A DNA stretch of 64,000 nucleotides. Origin: Acestrorhynchus altus. Taxonomy: Eukaryota; Chordata; Actinopteri; Characiformes; Acestrorhynchidae. The stretch covers positions 25,174,152-25,238,151 of the forward strand of contig CM067508.1 in NCBI GenBank assembly GCA_034509495.1, in the 5' to 3' direction. Under the pieces are notes generated by a model that had not been told where the DNA came from, made no database searches, and worked only from the letters and a program-made list of their open reading frames with translations. The position numbers and the translations under genes are program-made. Every line of letters starts with the position of its first letter. The first letter of the stretch is position 1. Below, in pieces: positions 24,901-36,900 of the stretch.

Positions 24901-27900
24901 ACTTTTTGAACAGAAGACAACCTTCTGAAGAAGCAAACAGAAAATGGTTTGCTATTTTATTATAGCCTTCTCCTGCACCTGTGGTCCTTTTCCTTTTCAG
25001 AGAGCTGGAGTGCTTAGAGGAACTCATGGCTGCTGTTTTATGGGACAAGGTTAGAGGAGTATGTAGGTATATATAACGCTTTAAATTTTGCATCAACTGG
25101 TCTTTCCTAATGATGAGCCATAACAAGCCATAATCCTAACAGGCTAATTAACCTATAATTTAAGTGCAAATAATTTTGCAAGATACTCCTTTCTTTTTTT
25201 TCACTCTAAAAGAATACATTTATGTTTCTTATTTTTTTTAAATGTGTATCATTTTTAACTTCATGCATTTACTTTATTTATCTTCTCTTCACAGTTACAA
25301 TAATTATGACCAGGGGTACCCAAACTTTTGCATGACACTATATATCACCACTTTTGCACAAAACCTTCATAAGAACTATTCCTAAAACAACAATGAAAAA
25401 AAAAATTCAATGGAAGTGAGTGGAAATTGATTTTATTCTAAGACATGTTTGAACCTTTCTATTGGTTTGATGCATATTCAGACAATGTTAAGAGCAACTG
25501 CCAGATTCACATTATGCCCACATTCCATTTTGTCCTACAACAAGTGCAACAATATTTTAGTCATATAGCATTGGTTTTGTTTAATGGGTAACACCCAGCA
25601 GTGTAGTCCAGTTCTTCACTTGGGCTACATAAGAGTTTGTTACCTCCATAACATAATGTAACAAGTGTAAGTCACTCTAGAAAAGAGCATTGATTCATTG
25701 CTATAAAATGACATAGTCATCAGCAAAAAATTAAAATACTACAACAATATGACATATAGATCCTTTAAACAGCAGAGCACAGCTGTTAAACAGCTGAACA
25801 CACTATTAAAGTAAAATACCAAAGAAGCTTATCCATGGAACCGTCACCACTGGCTTCAAAATGAAATGAGTTTTTATAAAGAACTGTGGATTGAAAGGAT
25901 TTTCAGAAAGCCAAATTTGAAGAAGTTAAGATTGTGCTGAAGAGAAAATGAAAGACAGATTTGTAAAATGCTTGTCACTGTACCTTTTATTGCAAGTCTG
26001 TTTCTGCTTTTTTGTACTAGTTAGGGAATTTGTGCAATATTGTACCTTTTAGGGTACATTAATGACAGCTGTATCTGTAAGTACAAAACAGCTATTAAAT
26101 ACTTATGTTTATTAGTGTATAAATTGTGATATATTGAATTGAGAAACCAGTTACCCTATTTGTACTAGGTACCAAATTCTTTCTAAATTTACACTGTTTG
26201 ATACAAGGATTTTTATAATAAGTAGTAACAGTAAACATTTTTTCCACTGAAGCACACCTAATTCAACTCACCTATTAACAGCCAGGTTTAAAAAGCCTTT
26301 AGAGCTGGCATATCAGCATACTGTGCAAAAATCTGGGACTTCAGGAGCAGGAATGCTTACCCCTGTTCTATGGTATCTTGCCGATGAACCCCTTTTGCCA
26401 CCTTTATTTTAAAGAATGTAGGAATGAAGTTATAGTTCTTTCTTTATTGTTCTGTCTCTCAGCATTGCCTGACTGCATTTGGTGGAATCATTGCCATCCC
26501 ACTGATCCTGTCTCAGGGACTGTGTCTACAGCACGATGGACTCACTCAGAGTCACCTGATCAGCACCATCTTCTTCGTTTCTGGGATTTGCACCTTGTTG
26601 CAGGTCACTGTGGGCGTCAGGTGTATATAAAGTTTCTTTACCTATTCAAGTAATGAAAGAGTAATCTAGACTCATTAAGGGCATTATTTCTATGATGAAG
26701 CAACGGAGATGTTGATTTGGGGTATAGTCCATAATAAGATAAGACCATAATAAGAAAGCACTGAAAATTATCTTTTGGAATATGTAGCAGGAATTTATGA
26801 ATGGTTGTGTAAGTAGATAGTTCTGTTTACAAATGGCCTTATATGACACTAGATCTGATAAGATATAGCAACTCGATTGTTATTCAGTACATTTCCATTC
26901 TTGGGGATATGAACCACTATTAACATTGTACAGCCATGCATGTGCTGTATAGCTTTTCTTGTGATTCGACTTCAGTAATACTTCTTTTATCCATTTCTTA
27001 TAAAAGCCCTTTTGTGTAATTGGACACAAACAAAGCCACTCACAAGTTTGTGCTGCTTTGTTTGAGAGAACAAATCAACTCAGTATAAAATAATCCAAAA
27101 ATTTAGACTAAGAATGAATGGATCCAGAAATACTTATGTGATGTGAGCTTGGCTAAGTATTTATCTTATAATAAGCCCCACGCTTCATTAAACTGAAACA
27201 AACTCCATTGTTCAGCACTACAGCACTGCTGGTTGACCTCAAAAGAAATACTACTTTGCAATATCTACAGTATCAACAGAAAAGTAAATAAACAGTTATT
27301 TCAAAGTTCAAAGCCTTTTTTATAGTGATATTTATGCATTGGCATACAAAAGGACTTCAAAATCATGTTTGATGATCTTTAGGAAAGTTAAACAAATCTG
27401 GAGTGCTACAAAACATTTCCTGCATCCTCAATTCAATATTCAATGTCAGAAGTTTTGAATGGAACATCTAAACTGCCTGATGCATTTGGAGTGTATTGCA
27501 CCCATTTGAACTTGTTACATGCATAAAAGACTCCTCTCCACACACTCAATCATACAAACTCCAACCACTCCATCATGGCCAAGACCAAAGAGCTACCATG
27601 GACAAGATTGTAGACCTGCACAAGGCTGGGATGGGCTACAGGACAATAGGCAAGCAGCTTGGTGAGAAGGCAACAACGGTTATTATTAGAAAATGGAAGA
27701 AACACAAGATGACTGTCAGTCTTCCTTGGTCGGGGGCTCCATGAAAGATTTCACCTCGTGGGGTAAAGATGATTCTGAAAAAGGTCAGGAGTCAGCCCAG
27801 AAGTACATGGGAGGACCTTGTCAATGACCTGACGGGACCTGACGGGACCTGACACAGCCAGGGCAACTAAGGAGTTGCTCCATAAGAAGCATTTCAAGAT

Positions 27901-28225
27901 CCTGGAGTGACCTAGCCAGTCTCCAGACCTGAACCCAATAGAAAGTCTTTGGAGGGAGCTGAAATTCAATGTTACCCACCAACAGCCCTGAAACTTGAGA
28001 GATCTGTATGGAGGAGTGGGCCAAAATCCTTGCTGTAGTATGTGCAAGCTTGGTCAAGAACTACAAGAAATGTCTGACCTTTGTAACTGCAAACAAAGGT
28101 TTTCTAGTGCCAAATATCAATTTCTGTTTCTCTATATCAAATACTTATTTCATGCAATAAAATGCAAGTGAATTATATAAAAATAAGTGTACATACTATA
28201 CAAATGACAGAACTCTCAATTTTTC

Positions 28226-28287
<62 letters not shown>

Positions 28288-31200
28288 TCAGCATCTTGCA
28301 CTACAGTAAAGGTGTGCTGTGTTACACTGACCAGATCTATTCCAGCACAAGCTGAAGCCTGTAATAGGATTAGATAGGAATTTTCAATCTTCTTAAATCT
28401 GGATTTCAGCACACTTTAAATCCACATTCCAAAGGCTTGACCGTGCTGGAGTTTTTTCCATCTCTCCACAGTAGGCTAGAGTCAGACAGCAATAATACCA
28501 TCAAATGCTTTACATAAAATGTTACAATGGCATTATGATTAGAGTTTTATTGTTAGTCATAATGTACCTTGTTTAGTGGCAGTTATAAATATAAAAAATG
28601 TAAAAGCACAAATGTTGTTATAATACTATGTAGTTCTTTAGTGTTTCATAACTTTGGTGACATGAAGGAGGCAGGATTTATCTTGTAGTAATCCTTTAGA
28701 TTCTTAATTAGAAAAGCATTTGGCTTTAAAAGCATTACTATTCACTGACTGGTTATCAGAAACAGAATACTGTTTATTTTAATTTTCAGTATTTTCTACA
28801 CCAAAGGGTCTATTACATGTCAGTTTGAGAATTTAAATATTGATTAAGGGCCAGTGAGTCCAATCTTTTCATTAGTTGCAGTTTTTCTTGTCTTTCATCT
28901 GAAGAGTACAATGCATTTTGTTTTATTTTATGGCTGTTTGTAGCTGCTTCATTGAAGGTGGCAGTGCTATTTACTTTTTGGGTCTATCTTCTATTATTGG
29001 CAGGTTACCTATTCTTCAAGGTGGGACGTTTACTCTCCTTGCACCATCAATGGCCTTGCTTTCTATGCCAGAGTGGGCCTGTCCAGCATGGACACAGAAT
29101 GCCACCCTAGTCAACACATCTTCCCCTGAGTTCATCCATATTTGGCAGAGCCGCATGCAAGTGGTGGGTATTACAATCTGACTGGAGGCATTTTACTACT
29201 ATTCCAACAATACTATACTGACAATTGGATTTAAACTAACCTAGAGCTGTACTTTGCAGAATTCCAAGGCACACTCCTCATTAGTTTTAATCTCCTGTTA
29301 AATCAGGCCTTAGTTACAAAGATTAAGATGTTCTTTTTTAATAACCAAAGGAGTAGTCCAAGGAGAAGTGTAAAAACAGATCATCTGCAGTTCAAGCAAA
29401 GAAGCTGCTTGTGTACGTAGATGAATGCCGACCTAAAAGTCCAAACTTCTGCATAATTGAAAGTGTTTGGAATTGCCCATGTGGTAGCTTCTAAGGTTGA
29501 ATTTTGATATGGAAAATTGTCCTTGCTGGTTTCTCTGAATATTTTATAATTATTGAGTAAATGAGGAGTGGTCTCTGACTTTTGTACAGTATTATAATTC
29601 CATGTGAAAATATGAGGTTTTTATGGTGGTTTATGGATATGGTATATAAAAATATATGTTATATTATTGCATAATATGAAATATGTTGCAATACATTTTA
29701 ATTACTGTATTTTCCGGACTATAAGCCACTACTTTTTTCCCTCACTTTAAACCATGCATCTTATAATGAGGTGCAGCTTTGTCTTCTTATATGTGTTATT
29801 TTCCAGGGTGCGTCTTATAGTCCAGTGTGGCTTATAGTCTGGAAAATACGTTACTTTGGCATAAAATGCTACTGAAATGAGACAGCAATCATGAACAGCA
29901 GGCCCAAATGGCTCTCTTGGTGTTATATCTCAACAGCTCCAGGGTTCCATCATGGTGGGCTCCCTCTTTCAGGTAGTAGTGGGATTCTCTGGCCTCATTG
30001 GTCTGTTCATGCATTTCATCGGCCCTCTGACCATCGCACCAACAATCTCCCTTATTGGCCTGTCCCTGTTTGACTCTGCTGGAATGAATGCAGGAAACCA
30101 CTGGGGAATCTCAGCCATGTGAGTTCAGCTACTTAGTCAGCAGGCAGTTTAACCTACATTCAGTGGAGTTCATGTACAACATTCAGAGTTGATATATTTT
30201 TTACTACTGTGTTGAAAAACAACATGAATTAAACTTACTTTATAAAAACATGATTTTGGCTTTCAAGTCCCACCTTTCAAGTTATTGTGGTCCTCAAAAT
30301 AGTTTTTCAGACCCCAAAACTGTTATGTAATGTACAAACACCCAGCCCTACATAGGAGCTTGGATAAAATCAATGCCAATTTGAACAGCTTTAACAGCAA
30401 TAAACTGGATTGCATTCTATGGCACCTTTAAATACACAGAGCCAAAATTCATGCAATAATTTATGAGTGAAATTGAACACTAATTGCTATATGACAGCTT
30501 TGCTTGTGGTGTAAGAAGTTAAATAAGACATATTCATGTTTTATCATTCCCGACAGGACGACATGCTTGATTGTGCTGTTCTCACAGTATCTGCGTCACA
30601 TTGCCATCCCTGTTCCCACCTACAGTAGGGCCAAAAAATTCCACACCTCCAGGATGTACATCTTCCAGATTCTTCCTGTAAGTCTATAATGATGAAGTAG
30701 ATTCTGTATAATTTGATGTTTTTTGAAGTTAAGGTTGTTCATAAAGTAACATTCCTTTGTACTGCTTCCATAGGTGCTCTTAGGAATTACTGTCTCCTGG
30801 CTCATTTGCTATCTTTTCACCATCTATAATGTCCTGCCCTCTGACCCCGAACAGTATGGCTATTTAGCTCGCACTGATATTAAAGGAGATGTGATTGGGA
30901 GTGCACCCTGGTTCAGATTTCCTCTTCCAGGTACTTTATGTGGAAAAACAATCAAATATATACAGTTTCAATACTGAGGCTCTGAATTGGAATTGCATTG
31001 ATTTATTTACAATATTTCCACATTCAGGGCAGTGGGGCTTTCCTACTGTGAGCTTGGCAGGTGTGTTAGGAATCCTGGCAGGGGTCATATCCTCAATGAT
31101 TGAGTCAGTGGGTGACTACCATGCCTGTGCCCGGTTATCTGGTGCTCCACCCCCACCGAAACATGCCATCAACAGGGGGATTGGCATTGAGGGCATAGGC

Positions 31201-32359
31201 TGTCTTCTGGCAGGGGCCTGGGGCACAGGCAATGGGACCACTTCCTACAGCGAGAATGTAGGGGCACTAGGCATCACTAAGGTATGAGGGCTTGAAAATC
31301 TGAGTAAAATTTCTCAATTCCTTGAGGAAATGTGATAAACAAGCAAAACCTTTTTACAAATCCTTGTTACAGGTCGGCAGCCGTATGGTGATTGTTGCAA
31401 GTGGTTTCATTATGGTCATCATGGGAATGTTTGGGAAAATTGGAGCAATTTTTACTACTATTCCAACACCAGTCATCGGAGGGATGTTTTTAGTCATGTT
31501 TGGGGTCATATCTGCAGCTGGAATCTCCAATCTACAGGTCAGTAAACGTGACCTCAGATAATGACCATAAAATTCAGTATGTTGTGTCAATTTCTTTTAC
31601 AGCGTCACAGTATCTTTATACACCGTAATATGTATAATTGATTTTTGCAGTATGCAGATATGAACTCATCTCGGAACATCTTTATCTTTGGATTCTCAAT
31701 GTTCACTGGGCTCGCCATCCCAAACTGGATAATAAAAAATCCATCTGTCATTGCAACAGGTATTGTAACAATATTATATATTTAATATGATTAAACAATA
31801 ATAACTATGAAAATATCACACTGTTATCCAAATCTAAGAAGATCTAAGTATGTTTATCAAATTTAAATTCAAGTCAAGGAAAGTTACAGACACATGGAAA
31901 ACATGAAACTACAGAATTAAAGCTGCAGAAAGTAGGACCATGAATGTAGAACCATTTCTTCATTTCTACTCTTCCTTTGTTTATTATTACTGTATTTAGA
32001 GATAAAAGGTAGAATATTTTATCTCAGTTTGAGGACATTATTGACCTGATGTCTGACAGGGTTAATGTTGATGAAGTTCCAGTCAAGAACTACATTTTCA
32101 AAACCTATAACTATAATATACTATTTGTATTTTTTTTTAAATACTCATAGCAAAAAGAGCATTGGGATATATGAATAATAATATCAATTATATCATTTAT
32201 TTAAATTATAACCAATAATAATCATTGATTTTAATTTATCTTTTTATTTCAAAAATCACTCCAAAACTCATAAAATGATGAAAACAGGTATCAGATAACC
32301 TTAAAATTAACCTCCTTGGTTGAAATGCTATCATGCCGTACTTCAGTTTGCTGATCCAC

Positions 32360-32403
<44 letters not shown>

Positions 32404-32957
32404 CATAAAATCTACACAATGAATGCAGAATACTTTGCATGTCTGCATGTAGAAATTCACTAAACATATATGGGATCTATTTTCATTTCTCAGGTATTGT
32501 TGAGTTAGATCAGGTTCTTCAGGTTCTTCTGACCACCAGCATGTTTGTGGGAGGGTTCTTTGGATTCATCCTTGACAACACCATCCCTGGTGAGCTCTAT
32601 TAGCTAGAATGAGATTCCAGTAGATCACAAGGCATGAATATCTGCATTCTGTATGACATAAACTATACAAAGTTAATCTTCTTTAAATCCATAGGATCAA
32701 AACGTGAACGAGGCATAATTGCATGGAACAAAGCCCATGATGATGATTCTGACAACACAGTGGAGAGTCATGAGGTTTATGGACTTCCTTGTGGCATCAC
32801 ATCCCATCTCTCCTCCTGTTCCTGGATCAAATATGTGCCTTTCTGCCCCTCACATAAATCCGGGCCACAAAATATCACGCCCAGCAGTTCAATGTCAACG
32901 GACAAGAAGGAGCCTAGCAAAAATGACACAAATATCATAGTGGCAGTGGCACTATAA
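21920..32957 (+). CDS. slc23a4: SLC23 family transporter, probable nucleobase type (12 exons)
   Basis: Exons: 21920-21967, 23369-23509, 26463-26620, 29004-29163, 29937-30118, 30557-30677, 30774-30930, 31028-31281, 31373-31537, 31651-31759, 32494-32589, 32695-32957. All introns are GT-AG, phases agree, and the sum is 1854 nt (617 residues), near the usual about 600 of SLC23 proteins. Landmarks: DVPPWYLCIVLG leading to the TM1 Gln-His (63-64); VRLPILQGGTF in TM3 (about 115-125); two N-glycosylation sequons (NAT, NTS) in the following loop; Glu348 in ESVGDYHACARLSG; the NAT signature ENVGALGITK (398-407). Ascorbate carriers SVCT1/2 have Pro at 398, while Glu or Gln marks nucleobase carriers, and bacterial UraA uses Glu here and in TM8. 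Inferred role: sodium-coupled uptake of uracil-, guanine- or xanthine-like bases at the plasma membrane. Exon 1 (MTPEKDSNGMDNYAFA) is the least certain because it is short; the rest is firm. The alternative is another SLC23 paralogue. Confidence 0.9.
22681..22768. repeat. 22-bp tandem repeat, 4 units
   Basis: Units of the form GTGAATCATTTCTGTCCAGT plus CT start at 22,681, 22,703, 22,725 and 22,747, an exact 22-bp period with the second and fourth units diverged. It lies in transporter intron 1 and is followed by a (GTT)n run at about 22,770. Confidence 0.9.
24055..25338 (-). mobile_element. Near full-length, decayed Tc1 element in intron 2
   Basis: The ends mirror each other: CAGTGACATGTAAAACTTTG at the left and AACTTTTGCATGACACT at the right, both beside TA. 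The 1.28-kb length suits a Tc1 element. The minus strand keeps transposase pieces (VLWTDKFKIELFSCNEQRY near 24,630-24,570, equivalent to the SDE-KIELFG region) but is broken by stops and frameshifts. It lies antisense within the transporter's second intron and is inactive. Confidence 0.8.
26225..26365. repeat. Fragment of hAT-type palindromic repeat in intron 2
   Basis: Contains GAAGCACACCTAATTCAACT and GGAGCAGGAATGC, similar to half of the MITE-like repeat at 6866-7060. No ends are preserved. Confidence 0.35.
27480..28170 (+). mobile_element. Internally deleted Tc1 element in intron 3
   Basis: The 5' part encodes a transposase N-terminal DNA-binding region with DKIVDLHKAGMGYRTIGKQL and IIRKWKKHKMTV (27,600-27,710). 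The text then jumps to the C-terminal region (SPDLNPIESLWRELK near 27,920-27,962, then EEWAKILA and NYKKCL). The catalytic middle is missing, and a small GACGGGACCT duplication lies at the junction near 27,831-27,852. The right end reads ATCAAATACTTATTTCATGC, typical of Sleeping-Beauty-like Tc1 elements. Dead copy. Confidence 0.85.
28232..28284. repeat. (TA)n microsatellite
   Basis: Uninterrupted TA tract in transporter intron 3, about 60 bp after the Tc1 relic. Confidence 0.95.
29705..29850. mobile_element. Palindromic MITE in intron 4
   Basis: The left end CTGTATTTTCCGGACTATAA is mirrored by CTTATAGTCTGGAAAATACG at the right, and an inner pair (GCATCTTATAATGAGGTGCA and GGTGCGTCTTATAGTCC) extends the symmetry. 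This is a widespread animal MITE type (ends TTTTCCGGACTATAAG). About 146 bp and non-coding, 87 bp upstream of exon 5. Confidence 0.8.
32365..32400. repeat. (TA)n microsatellite
   Basis: TA tract in transporter intron 10, about 90 bp before exon 11. Confidence 0.95.
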
Positions 32958-33023
32958 TAAACTATGAGGACATCTTCTGCTGTGGCCATTGCCGTTTGGG
33001 CAAGTACCCTCCACTTTACCTTA

Positions 33024-33029
33024 AATAAA
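33024..33029 (+). terminator. Polyadenylation signal of the transporter gene
   Basis: AATAAA 67 bases after the TAA stop at 32,955-32,957. A second AATAAA lies near 33,310 and could give a longer 3' end. Confidence 0.6.
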
Positions 33030-33834
33030 GTCTGCTAAATGCTCTGAACTCACTAAAGACCAGGGGCAGCTGCCTGGAGGTTACACATCTTTTTTTACTG
33101 AACCCTCTTTCCTGATATTTCTTTTATAATGGAAATGTGATACGATGATAGCGTGAATGTGTATTCTGGAAAAAGTATGAGTGTTCCTATTTAGTTACTA
33201 TTTGTTTTGCTAGGACATTTTTTTGCATTTAAGGTGCTTGAGTAAATGAAATATTGTTGTTAAAAAAAATCCAAGTATTTTGTGTAAAATCTGATTTATC
33301 AAAATATCAAATAAATAGTTCTTGTATAAAACCTTTTCTGCAAGCATTCATGCTCCAAAAAGGGCCAACAACTGATACCAAGAGGATTGTAGACCACTGT
33401 CGGGCCATTGACAGCAAAGCTGGTGGTTCACTGATGATTTGCTCACCAGTAAGGCGTCTGGTCAGTTCACAGGTAGTAAATCACAGTGAATTTGTTCTCT
33501 CAAATTCCCAATTATTTCTTACTTTTTCATTTTTTCTTACTTCTTTCATCTAGCACAGCATTGACAACATAAAAATATTTTATATCAGGCTTGATATTTT
33601 TTTCTCACAGTTTTTTTTTTATTTTTAATACCCTTGATTTCAGGAGAAACAATGAATGAGCAAGTGTCCCAATATATAGTGTATGTCCCAACATATAGTG
33701 TAGGGCTGCACAATATATCATTTCAGCATAGTAAATGCAATGTGTGCATCTGCAATAGTCTCAAAGCAGCATGTACATTGTCTCGCAAATTAAAACATAC
33801 ACATCAAAGCATTGTCAACATGTCACTCATGGCA

Positions 33835-33840
33835 TTTATT
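33835..33840 (-). terminator. Polyadenylation signal of fam180a
   Basis: TTTATT on the plus strand, that is AATAAA on the minus strand, about 60 bases beyond the fam180a stop. Confidence 0.55.
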
Positions 33841-33900
33841 TTTGAAGTACTTCCAAAGAGTTCACACTGTCTCTCCTGCAGGTCAAAGAGTTAAATATGA

Positions 33901-36900
33901 TCAACTGGTAAGATCCTGTTTTATGGCTTTGTAGAGGCTGAGGAAGGACTCTGCCCAGGCATCTCTCTGGTGAGCAGTGTTGGCCTCAGCCATTTGTTGA
34001 GCTGTATAAACCAATGTCAGCACAGAGCGTTCAAAGTCTTCTCTCCTAAGGGCACCCACACCCTGGGCTAGAGCAAAGGTCAGTCTGCGCACCTCAGGCA
34101 GCGTCTTAGGCAGTATGTCCTCACAAATGACTTTTAACTTGTGGGTTTGACGAAGAGATGCAAGCTCTTTGTCATGTACTGAGACCAGACCATGTTCTTC
34201 TTCAAACTGCAGCCCAGCCAGTAGGATCTACAGTATGAATAAGAGACAATACATTTATTTAATTAAAATTTGCTCACAACATATTTTTGGTAAAAGTGAG
34301 TAAACTAAAAGACAAATGTGTTTATGCTATATATTTTAAAATATATAAATCCACATAACACAGCCACATCAACACAGACAATTTAATCAGTGTATTTGTG
34401 GAAAAAAAATTACCACAGTGGACACAGTTTGACATGGACATTCCCCAAAAGTGTTGCATTATCTCACCTCAAATAGCAAACTGGTATCCTTAATGGAGTT
34501 TTGAAATATTGGGTTCACCAGTGATGCTGTTCCCCGCTTCACCCTTAATGCCATTGGGAACAATCCTGTGGATATAAGAAATATTCTAGTGCAGATACTT
34601 TTCCTGTACACACACTAATTAAACATATTAAAGCATGTTAAACATGAATTTTAAAAAATGGAAATTTCGTAGTTGAATAATGAGAGTTTGGTACCAAGAC
34701 TGGGCCAATTATAAACTGGCAAAATTATATTAATTTTCATTATATTTATGGCCTCAAACTTTAAATACATATAAATAACTAATGAAAGCCTCTCCAGGAA
34801 GAAAAGCAATAACTAATTTGGGAGCATATGGAAGCAAGGTTAAAAAGGCTAAGCTGAGGGAAGGTGAAAAGGACTGGAGAAAGGACTGTTATGGGTATCT
34901 ACATCTGGAAAAAAACACTGGGGGGCCACCATGTCCTTTAGTGAAAACGGTGAAGCAAACAGATGTTAGGCTAAAACAGGCTTACCCATCCAAACTGCTA
35001 TAATCTCTGTAACTATTTAATTGCATATTGCACTGAAAGGACACCGAGAATAGACAGAAATGCTATCTAATAGGACAAATAACAAGTAAAATAAACAACT
35101 ATCTTTATACACTGATAAAAAGCCACCCAATTAAACTATGCAGTATGTATTAAAACCTTATCAAAGTTTATGATATTTGGGCCCCATTACAGACTTGGCA
35201 CAGATATTAAAACACATGACCATCTCTGACAGGTAGCTGTAGTGTGCCAGTTGATTTTATAGGTACTTGCAGTGAAGGCTGGGAAAACATGTCAAAAGTA
35301 AGGTAAAGCATGCAGTTTGCTTGTGTTTGGAACTCATGGGATGTATTAAACTACATACTCCTGTGATCAGCTGACCGGCAGACCAGTCCTGAACTCGAGG
35401 TTCAAAGCAGGGATATCAAGGCAGTGAAGCACATGTTCTGCACACTGCAGGTGCTCTCTCGGCTCAATAAAAGGGCTCACAACATGAACCACATGCTCTC
35501 GTTCTGGGTGTATACAGCGTTACTGAACAAAAGCTTGTGGACATCCTGATCAAATGTTCCTTCAGAAAACAACATTCAGTCTTGTTGATGTACATCAGAC
35601 ATTTTACAATGGTTCTGAAGTGAGATCTAATTTTACTTAAACTGGTTTGAGGCTTTTGGACAAATATGTCCTCTTTTTGATATGTGAAAAATATGTCTGG
35701 CTGGGATTTGCGAATTTTGACCACAATTTAACACTGATTTCAAATCAGAATTTCTTTCTAAGGATTTTTATACCTTTTATACGTTATGTCTTCCATCTAC
35801 ATCAACTATTGGTCAAACTGCTTCCCACCACAGCTGATTGGCCACAGCCCACAAATGCCTAAAATCCAATAGTCTATATGAGATTTTAAGCAATATGTGA
35901 ACTGTATCATTTAAGATAATAACCTTTAGGAACTCTTGAAATCCTTTAAAATTCTGGATTCGTATTGTAATCAAATGACAGACTGAATGACCTTGTGTGT
36001 AGATCAAATGTTCCTTCAGAGCATTCAGTCTTTCTGTTATACAGCTATACAGATGTTTCACAATGGATCTGTTGTTATGAGGTTTAATCTTTCAGACTTG
36101 GAAGTCGAGGGGCTGGGTGGTCCAAGACCTTCAAGTTAAGAAAGGCTTTTGAACTTACAGTCACAGATCTTGGAAGTGGATATTGCCATAAGAACAGGAA
36201 TATGTGGGTGTATATTTAATTTATAGTAGTTTAAATCTTTAATTTTAACCTTATTTATTATGAAGCCAGTCAACAATAATGCAGCAGTCCCACTTACATA
36301 TTTCACCCATCAATACTGATTGAAGTGATGTACTTTCTTACACCCTTGTTGCACACTTGAGAAGAATTATTCAGCCCAGAATGCTCCTACACCTCTATGG
36401 CTTAGCAATGTCTGCAAATCATGGACCTAAAGTTGAAAAAAAAGTTCATACTACTGCTTTTTAATGCCACTGGCAATCGAGGCCTTGATTCTCCATGTGC
36501 AATGATGTAACAAGTCATGCATTTCCCTTTAGGATTTATGATCATTGCTACTCACCAAATGTCTTTTGTTCCATTGGAACGTCAGTATTTCAGAGGAGCA
36601 CCATAGAAACAAAACAATAGTTGGAGAGTATTGGAAACAAAGAAATCTACAACATATAGATGCTTTAGCCAGAACTGCATAATACTGTGTAGCCAGAGTC
36701 ATATTTGTGAAAAGTCCTGAAATATTAATCTATCATATCAGTCCACATGGTTCCTTTGCAGTTACGGATCCTTACATTTATCAACAAATGCACATGTACA
36801 GCTGTCCATGAGGAGGAGCTCAAAGTAGGTATGACAGTGGTGTAAATGTGAATTACACTCTAGTAGTGTAGGGTGCAAAATATGACTGAACATTTGATTT

